From JAVBMU01 sp031552185 (lineage in GTDB: Bacteria; Actinomycetota; Actinomycetes; Actinomycetales; Cellulomonadaceae): a stretch of 11,182 bases of DNA. The stretch is taken from contig JAVBMU010000073.1 in assembly GCA_031552185.1 (NCBI GenBank), positions 1 to 11,182 of the forward strand, given 5' to 3'. Below are positions 6,998 through 11,182 of the stretch, piece after piece (the stretch's first letter is position 1; every line of letters begins with the position of its first letter). The notes beneath the pieces were generated by a model. The model was not told where the DNA came from. It made no database searches and worked only from the letters and a program-made list of their open reading frames with translations. Made by a program: the position numbers and the translations under genes.

Positions 6998-7803
6998 CCA
7001 TTTCTCGGTTCGAACGGACGGCGAACTACGTCATCCTGGTGGTCTTCGCGTTGGTGGTGCTGGCCCCGATTGGGGTGGCCTTCCAGTACGCGCTCAGCGC
7101 GCAGTCGGTCGGGATCTCGGGGAACCTGCACTTCGAGAACTTCGTCGACGCCTGGCGGATCGGGCGGTTCAGCGAGTACCTGACGTACTCGGTCGAAGTG
7201 GCGGTCATCGTCGTGGTGATCGCCGTCTTCTGCTCGATCATGGCCGGCTACGCGCTGGGCTCGATGGAATTCCGCGGGTCGCAGGTGGTTTTCTACCTGT
7301 TCCTGCTCGGCATCATGATCCCGACCGAGGCGTTCATCGTGCCGCTGTTCTACGACATGAGGGGCTTCGGGCTCACCGACACCGTATGGGGTGTCGCGCT
7401 GCCGCAGATCGCGATGTCGATCGCGTTCGGAACGTACTGGATGCGGACCACGTTCCGGTCCTCGAACCGATCGGTGATCGAGGCGGCCAAGCTCGACGGC
7501 GCGGGCTCGTTCCGGATCCTGTGGCAGGTGCTGGTGCCGATCAGCCGGCCGGCGATCCTCACGCTGATCCTGCTGGTGTTCATGTGGACGTGGAACGAGT
7601 TCCTGGTGGCGCTGGTCATGTCGCCGAACGCGGTAGTGCGCACGGCGCCGCTCGGGCTCGCGCTGTTCAAGGGGCAGTACACGCAGGGCACGGCCCTGCT
7701 GGCCGCGGGTTCGATTCTGGTGGCCCTCCCGGTGGTCGTCCTGTACCTGTTCCTGCAGCGCCACTTCATCCGCGGGATGCTCGAAGGTGCGGTTCGGGAG
7801 TGA
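6994..7803 (+). CDS. ABC sugar importer permease, second subunit (MalG/UgpE-like)
   Basis: The product has 269 residues, usual for the MalG-type partner. About six membrane segments are seen (near 12-34, 66-88, 98-120, 131-150, 186-207, 236-256). The EAA loop is IEAAKLDGAG at 162-171, with the downstream P182 and P186 positions typical of the family. Its start codon overlaps the first permease's stop as ATGA, implying coupled translation and equal amounts of the two subunits. No ATPase gene follows. CUT1 importers of actinobacteria commonly lack one and share an MsiK-type ATPase encoded elsewhere, which is the likely case here. The next gene is 168 bases on and encodes an exported deacetylase, consistent with a locus for a modified glycan. 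Confidence 0.95.
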   Translation: MTISRFERTANYVILVVFALVVLAPIGVAFQYALSAQSVGISGNLHFENFVDAWRIGRFSEYLTYSVEVAVIVVVIAVFCSIMAGYALGSMEFRGSQVVFYLFLLGIMIPTEAFIVPLFYDMRGFGLTDTVWGVALPQIAMSIAFGTYWMRTTFRSSNRSVIEAAKLDGAGSFRILWQVLVPISRPAILTLILLVFMWTWNEFLVALVMSPNAVVRTAPLGLALFKGQYTQGTALLAAGSILVALPVVVLYLFLQRHFIRGMLEGAVRE

Positions 7804-7804
7804 A

Positions 7805-7851
7805 ACCGCAGGTGAACCATCCTGGACATGTACGACCTTTGGTTTACCGGT
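7805..7851 (+). terminator. weak hairpin just after the permease stop, possible attenuating terminator
   Basis: Arms GGTGAACC (7811-7818) and GGTTTACC (7841-7848) pair over eight positions with one G-U, and ACC (7805-7807) extends the stem against GGT (7849-7851) across a three-base bulge. The 22-base loop and modest stem make it a weak candidate. Its position directly after the last importer gene is its main support. Confidence 0.25.
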
Positions 7852-7861
7852 GACCTTTCGT
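7834..7861 (+). repeat. direct repeat GACCTTTNGT upstream of the deacetylase promoter
   Basis: GACCTTTGGT (7834-7843) and GACCTTTCGT (7852-7861) match at nine of ten positions and start 18 bases apart. They lie just upstream of the candidate -35 box at 7873. Spaced direct repeats here could be activator or repressor half-sites, but this is inference from position only. Confidence 0.35.
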
Positions 7862-7872
7862 ATGTGACCGGC

Positions 7873-7901
7873 TTGTAAGTCATGCGAACGGCCAATATCG
7901 T
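7873..7901 (+). promoter_or_regulatory. candidate promoter for the exported deacetylase gene
   Basis: TTGTAA (7873-7878) resembles a -35 box and TATCGT (7896-7901) fits the actinobacterial TANNNT -10 pattern, with the ideal 17-base spacer. A start near 7908 would give a leader of roughly 65 bases before the GTG at 7972. This would let the deacetylase be transcribed separately from the importer operon. Confidence 0.5.
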
Positions 7902-7971
7902 GGCTGAATCTGTGCAACGTTGCGCAGTGCCCCGGCGGGCGGGTTCTTCCGCCGATCACGATGGAGGCAAT

Positions 7972-10900
7972 GTGAGACGACAACACGCAGCGTGGCTTGC
8001 GTTGGCGGCCGGGGCGGCGCTGATCGCGCCCCTCGCGACGAGCGCCGCCGCGGCCCCGACCGCACCCACCCCGGCACCGACCCCGATCCTCAAGGTCGGC
8101 AAGGCAGCCGAGGCCCTCAAGACCAAGCGCGGCAAGATCGACGTCCTGGGCATCTGGGCACACCCCGACGACGACGCGGGTTTCATCACCCCCTGCGGCG
8201 TCTGGCACGACAAGTACGGCGTCACCTGCGGCATCATCATGGCGACCCGCGGCGAGGGCGGCTCGAACTCCGTCGGCCCCGAGGCCGGCCCCGACCTCGG
8301 CTTGCGCCGGGAGAACGAGGATCGCGCCTCGCACGTGCGCTCGGGCACGTTCGACATCTTCAACCTCGACCGGGTCGACTTCTTCTATAACACCAGCGCT
8401 CCGCTGACCGGCCAGATCTGGGACGCCGAGGAGACGCTGCGGCGCACGGTGCGCATCATCCGCGAGGTGCAGCCGGAGATCTTGGTCGGGTCGTCGCCGT
8501 CGCTGAGCGCCGGCCATGGCAACCACCAATACGCCCAGGGCCGCATGGTCTGGGAGGCGTCCGAGGCGGCGGCCGACCCGACGCGATTCCCCGAGCAACT
8601 GCGGGGGACCGGGGCAGTCAAGACGTGGCAGGTCAAGAAGATCCTCGCCGGCGGCATGACCACGGGCACGGGCGGGGTTTCCGCCGCGAACTGCACCACC
8701 GGCTTCACACCCGCGGCGGACAACCCGTTCACCGTCGCCGGCGTCTGGACCGGCTACGACTCGCCCTATACCTGGGCCGCGGGCAACACCGCGGGCATCG
8801 CCGCGGGCACCGGCAAGACCTGGGCACAGGCCGGCCGCGAGGGGTACATGGCGCACGCCACCCAGGCTCGCACCAAGCTCACCGGGGCGTACAACCCCAC
8901 CTGCACGCGCTACGGCGTCTCCTCCTCGCGCGTTCCCATGCAGCCGAACAGCGCCGCGGCGGCCGGCAATGACGACGCCGTCCTGTACGGCGCGACCAAG
9001 GCCGACCCGGGCGGCTTTCCGCTCGGCTCGTTGTTCCACGTCGATGCGCCGTCCTACTTCGCGGGGGCCGGCGTGCCGTTCCCGGTCAAGGTGACCGCCC
9101 GGGCGGGCAAGGGCCTGATCGGCCCCGGCAAGGTCTCGCTCGGCGTGCCCAGCGGCTGGACCGTCTCGGCGCCGCAGTCGGTGCTCGCCATCACGCCCCT
9201 CAAGTCGACCGAGCTGACCTTCACGGTCACGCCGGCGGCCGGTGCCGCCGTCGGGCGCTACCAGATCACGGCCGCCTACAGCGGCCGGATCGGGGCGAAG
9301 GCCGTCACGGCTTACAACGACACCCGGGTCGAGTTGACCGCGCCCGTCGAGGGTAGGTTCCAGCGGTGGGGCAACTTCGCTGAATACGAGCAGTGGGCGG
9401 CCGATCACGACGCCTGGGTCGGCGGCCGGTCGGCCGCCGTCGGGCAGATCGGCGCGGGCGAGTCGATCACCGTCCCGGTGGTGGTGACCAACCGCACGAC
9501 GACGGCGCAGTCCGGCACCGTCGCGCTCAGCGCGCCGGCCGGGTTCGCGCTCGACGCCGCGAGCAAGCCGTTCCCGAGCCTCGCCGGCGGGGCGAGCACC
9601 ACGGTGAACTTCGTCCTGACCAGCACCGACCCGGCCGACGCCGGCGGTCGGCAGGTCACCATCGGGATCACCACGACGTCGGGCGCCGGCACCAGTTCCG
9701 AGAACCTGACTATGTACCTGGTGCCGACTGCGGTCATCCCCAAGTTGGCGACCGCTCCGACGGTGGGCGCCGACTTCCCGGGGACCGTCCTGGACACCTC
9801 CCGCCTGTGGGAGGGCTCGGCGTGCAACCCCGCCGGCGTCGACTGCGGCGCCGGCAGCACGGCGACGGTCGGCTGGTACGGCGACGACCTGTACCTGCGC
9901 GTCAAGGTCATCGACGACAAGGTCAGCGCGGCGGCCACCCCGGACCGCTGCTTCGGCCACTGGTTGGAGGACTCGGTGGAGGTCCTGCTCGACCCGCGCG
10001 GCGCCTCGCTCGATACGTCCACGACGTTCAAGCTCGGCGTCTTCCCCTTCACGGACGACCCGACCGGCGCCAACGGCAACGGCGTCGACGGCCCCTGCTG
10101 GGAGCGCGACGCCGACAACCACCAGGGCTTTGCCACGGGTCCGTTGGCCGCCACGGTCAAGAACGCCCCGAACGCACCCGGCGTTGTCGTCAAGGCGAAC
10201 GCCCCGCGTGCCGGCGGCGCCTACACCGACGGGTACTACACGGTCGACGTGAAGATCCCGCTCGCGGACCTGCCGGCTGCCGTCGGCCCGACCAGCCCTG
10301 CCCCGACGGGAGCGCAGGCGACGAACTCGCTCGACCCGAGTTACCTCGGGTTGAACGTGACCCCGTACGACTCGGACCGGCTCGACTTCATCGGCGAAAC
10401 CCGCCTCGCGTGGTCACCGTTCGGGTCGCAGCAATCCGAGCCGTACCGCTGGGGCCACGCCTACCTGGCGGACTACACGCCGCCCGCCGGGCGGGCGACG
10501 GTCGCGCCGAAGCCGATCCTGCCCGACACCGCGCTGCAGGGCGTCGCCTCACCGCAGACGATCTTCCAGTCCGCGACCCGCGGTGGGACGATCTCCGGCG
10601 TGCAGCCCAGCCAGGGGCTGAAGGTGCAGGCCGTCGTGCTGACCCGCAAGGCCGTGACCATGAGCGTGCTGGCGGCCGTGCCCGGCACCATCCGGGCGTA
10701 CCTCTGGCAGGGTGACCCCAAGGCGGTCCAGGTGTGGAACTCGAGCTGCGTGGGCGGCGACCCGTACGGCTTCGACACCTGCGCGTTGCCGAAGGACATT
10801 ACCGCCGCGCCGTGGGCGCCCGACATGGGTGGGCACGTGCTGGGGTCGAAGACGGTCGCGGTCCCGCTCGGCCGGTCCACCGTGTCGATTCCGATCGATT

Positions 10901-11037
10901 CGGCGACGTACGGCAAGCTCGCCTCGGACAGCCAACTGCTCGTGTCCTGGGCGCAGCGGGGGATCTCGACGTCGCGCGCCGGCGACGGCGTGGACGCGTG
11001 GGCGTTCCCGATCGAGACATTCTCGAACCGGAAGTAG
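7972..11037 (+). CDS. exported multi-domain PIG-L/LmbE-family deacetylase with NEW3-like and CBM9-like domains
   Basis: The product has 1021 residues. The GTG at 7972 is chosen because GGAGG (7963-7967) lies four bases upstream and a signal peptide follows at once (Arg2-Arg3, hydrophobic core about 7-26, Ala-rich cleavage region to 28), then a Pro/Thr linker (29-38). The PIG-L (LmbE/MshB-like) zinc N-deacetylase domain starts near 56: AHPDDD with His64 and Asp67 as metal-site residues, TRGEGGS (92-98), LRRENE (111-116), and GHGNHQ (181-186) with His182 and His185 as third-ligand candidates. Residues about 215-335 are an unassigned extension. Residues 365-455 and 487-585 are beta-rich and resemble NEW3-type (NPCBM-associated) domains. 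Residues 595-835 resemble a CBM9-like carbohydrate-binding domain (GWYGDDLYLRVKVIDDK, EDSVEVLLDPRG). Residues 845-1021 are an unassigned beta-rich domain. The protein is therefore expected to act outside the cell on an acylated, probably N-acetylated, glycan. Its exact substrate is unknown. A GC hairpin follows the stop. Confidence 0.9.
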   Translation: MRRQHAAWLALAAGAALIAPLATSAAAAPTAPTPAPTPILKVGKAAEALKTKRGKIDVLGIWAHPDDDAGFITPCGVWHDKYGVTCGIIMATRGEGGSNSVGPEAGPDLGLRRENEDRASHVRSGTFDIFNLDRVDFFYNTSAPLTGQIWDAEETLRRTVRIIREVQPEILVGSSPSLSAGHGNHQYAQGRMVWEASEAAADPTRFPEQLRGTGAVKTWQVKKILAGGMTTGTGGVSAANCTTGFTPAADNPFTVAGVWTGYDSPYTWAAGNTAGIAAGTGKTWAQAGREGYMAHATQARTKLTGAYNPTCTRYGVSSSRVPMQPNSAAAAGNDDAVLYGATKADPGGFPLGSLFHVDAPSYFAGAGVPFPVKVTARAGKGLIGPGKVSLGVPSGWTVSAPQSVLAITPLKSTELTFTVTPAAGAAVGRYQITAAYSGRIGAKAVTAYNDTRVELTAPVEGRFQRWGNFAEYEQWAADHDAWVGGRSAAVGQIGAGESITVPVVVTNRTTTAQSGTVALSAPAGFALDAASKPFPSLAGGASTTVNFVLTSTDPADAGGRQVTIGITTTSGAGTSSENLTMYLVPTAVIPKLATAPTVGADFPGTVLDTSRLWEGSACNPAGVDCGAGSTATVGWYGDDLYLRVKVIDDKVSAAATPDRCFGHWLEDSVEVLLDPRGASLDTSTTFKLGVFPFTDDPTGANGNGVDGPCWERDADNHQGFATGPLAATVKNAPNAPGVVVKANAPRAGGAYTDGYYTVDVKIPLADLPAAVGPTSPAPTGAQATNSLDPSYLGLNVTPYDSDRLDFIGETRLAWSPFGSQQSEPYRWGHAYLADYTPPAGRATVAPKPILPDTALQGVASPQTIFQSATRGGTISGVQPSQGLKVQAVVLTRKAVTMSVLAAVPGTIRAYLWQGDPKAVQVWNSSCVGGDPYGFDTCALPKDITAAPWAPDMGGHVLGSKTVAVPLGRSTVSIPIDSATYGKLASDSQLLVSWAQRGISTSRAGDGVDAWAFPIETFSNRK

Positions 11038-11043
11038 CGGCCG

Positions 11044-11072
11044 GCGCCGGCCGGCGGCTCGCCGGCCGGCGC
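11044..11072 (+). terminator. GC-rich terminator hairpin after the deacetylase gene
   Basis: Perfect 13-base arms, GCGCCGGCCGGCG (11044-11056) and its complement (11060-11072), enclose the three-base loop GCT. It starts six bases after the stop codon at 11037. There is no T-run, as is usual for high-GC actinobacteria. Confidence 0.8.
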
Positions 11073-11141
11073 GGCGGTCCGGGCAGTGTCGGTGGGGCGT
11101 GATGGGATGCCAGCGTGATGGCGGACCTGCACCCCTCGAGC

Positions 11142-11174
11142 CCGGCCGGCCGGTCGGACCGACCGGCCGGCCGG
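11142..11174. terminator. second long palindrome, probable terminator of a convergent gene or transcription barrier
   Basis: Perfect 16-base arms CCGGCCGGCCGGTCGG (11142-11157) and its complement (11159-11174) surround a single central A. A physical hairpin would open a few central pairs as its loop. It lies 69 bases after the first hairpin and shares the CCGGCCGG core. It could back up that terminator or end a leftward gene starting beyond the window. No gene is visible between 11038 and the window end. Confidence 0.6.
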
Positions 11175-11182
11175 ACCGGGCG

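Noticed and set aside
7882..7971. Upstream ATG at 7882 as the start of the deacetylase
   Set aside because: It would place 30 polar residues before the signal peptide and has no ribosome site. GGAGG precedes the GTG at 7972, and the candidate promoter lies at 7873-7901, so transcription would begin after this ATG.
7973..7981. Twin-arginine (Tat) export signal on the deacetylase
   Set aside because: There is an Arg pair at residues 2-3, but the following residues do not fit the Tat consensus well. An ordinary Sec-type signal is equally likely, so no Tat call is made.
6880..10122. A very long open frame on the minus strand, 1080 codons, across the permeases and deacetylase
   Set aside because: It is antisense to three well-supported genes. 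Its product is rich in Arg, Gly, Asp and His with no domain pattern. Long antisense frames are expected where third positions are nearly all G or C.

Overview
The window is GC-rich (about two thirds G+C or more by eye). Its GTG starts, strong G/C bias at third codon positions, GC-rich hairpins without T-tracts, and an ABC sugar-uptake operon lacking its own ATPase all suggest an actinomycete-type member of the Actinomycetota. Genus or species cannot be named from the sequence alone. I see no tRNA, rRNA, CRISPR array, insertion sequence or integrase.

Layout, left to right. (1) Bases 1-51 may be the Gly/Ala-rich tail of a gene entering from the left. (2) 270-1181 (+) encodes a small exported or N-anchored protein with one SdrD B-like (Cna-B type) domain, a His/Ser/Gly repeat and a Pro-rich tail. 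(3) 1211-1244 is a strong hairpin between converging genes. (4) On the minus strand, a DeoR-family regulator (3350 to 2589) and a glycoside hydrolase family 4 enzyme (2592 to 1261) overlap by four bases. (5) A 102-base divergent control region with two small palindromes separates them from (6) a PfkB-family sugar kinase (3453-4523, +). (7) After a gap holding a 16-base palindrome comes a CUT1-type ABC sugar importer: lipoprotein binding protein (4627-6000) and two permeases (5993-6997, 6994-7803), with overlapping ends. (8) After a 168-base gap with its own candidate promoter lies a 1021-residue exported PIG-L/LmbE-family deacetylase with NEW3-like and CBM9-like domains (7972-11037). (9) The window ends with two long perfect GC hairpins.

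Seven genes (regulator, GH4, kinase, three importer parts, exported deacetylase) look like one carbohydrate acquisition locus. Proposed logic, which is inference: the secreted deacetylase trims an acylated, probably N-acetylated, glycan while holding it through its carbohydrate-binding modules; the lipoprotein captures the released sugar; the permeases import it using an ATPase encoded elsewhere (MsiK-like); the kinase phosphorylates it or its product; GH4 cleaves the (phospho)glycoside by its NAD/metal mechanism; and the DeoR regulator responds to a sugar phosphate. Two points deserve attention. A GH4 enzyme, which classically acts on 6-phosphoglycosides made by a PTS, sits here with an ABC importer and a kinase and no PTS gene. 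The importer is also followed by a large multi-domain exported deacetylase.
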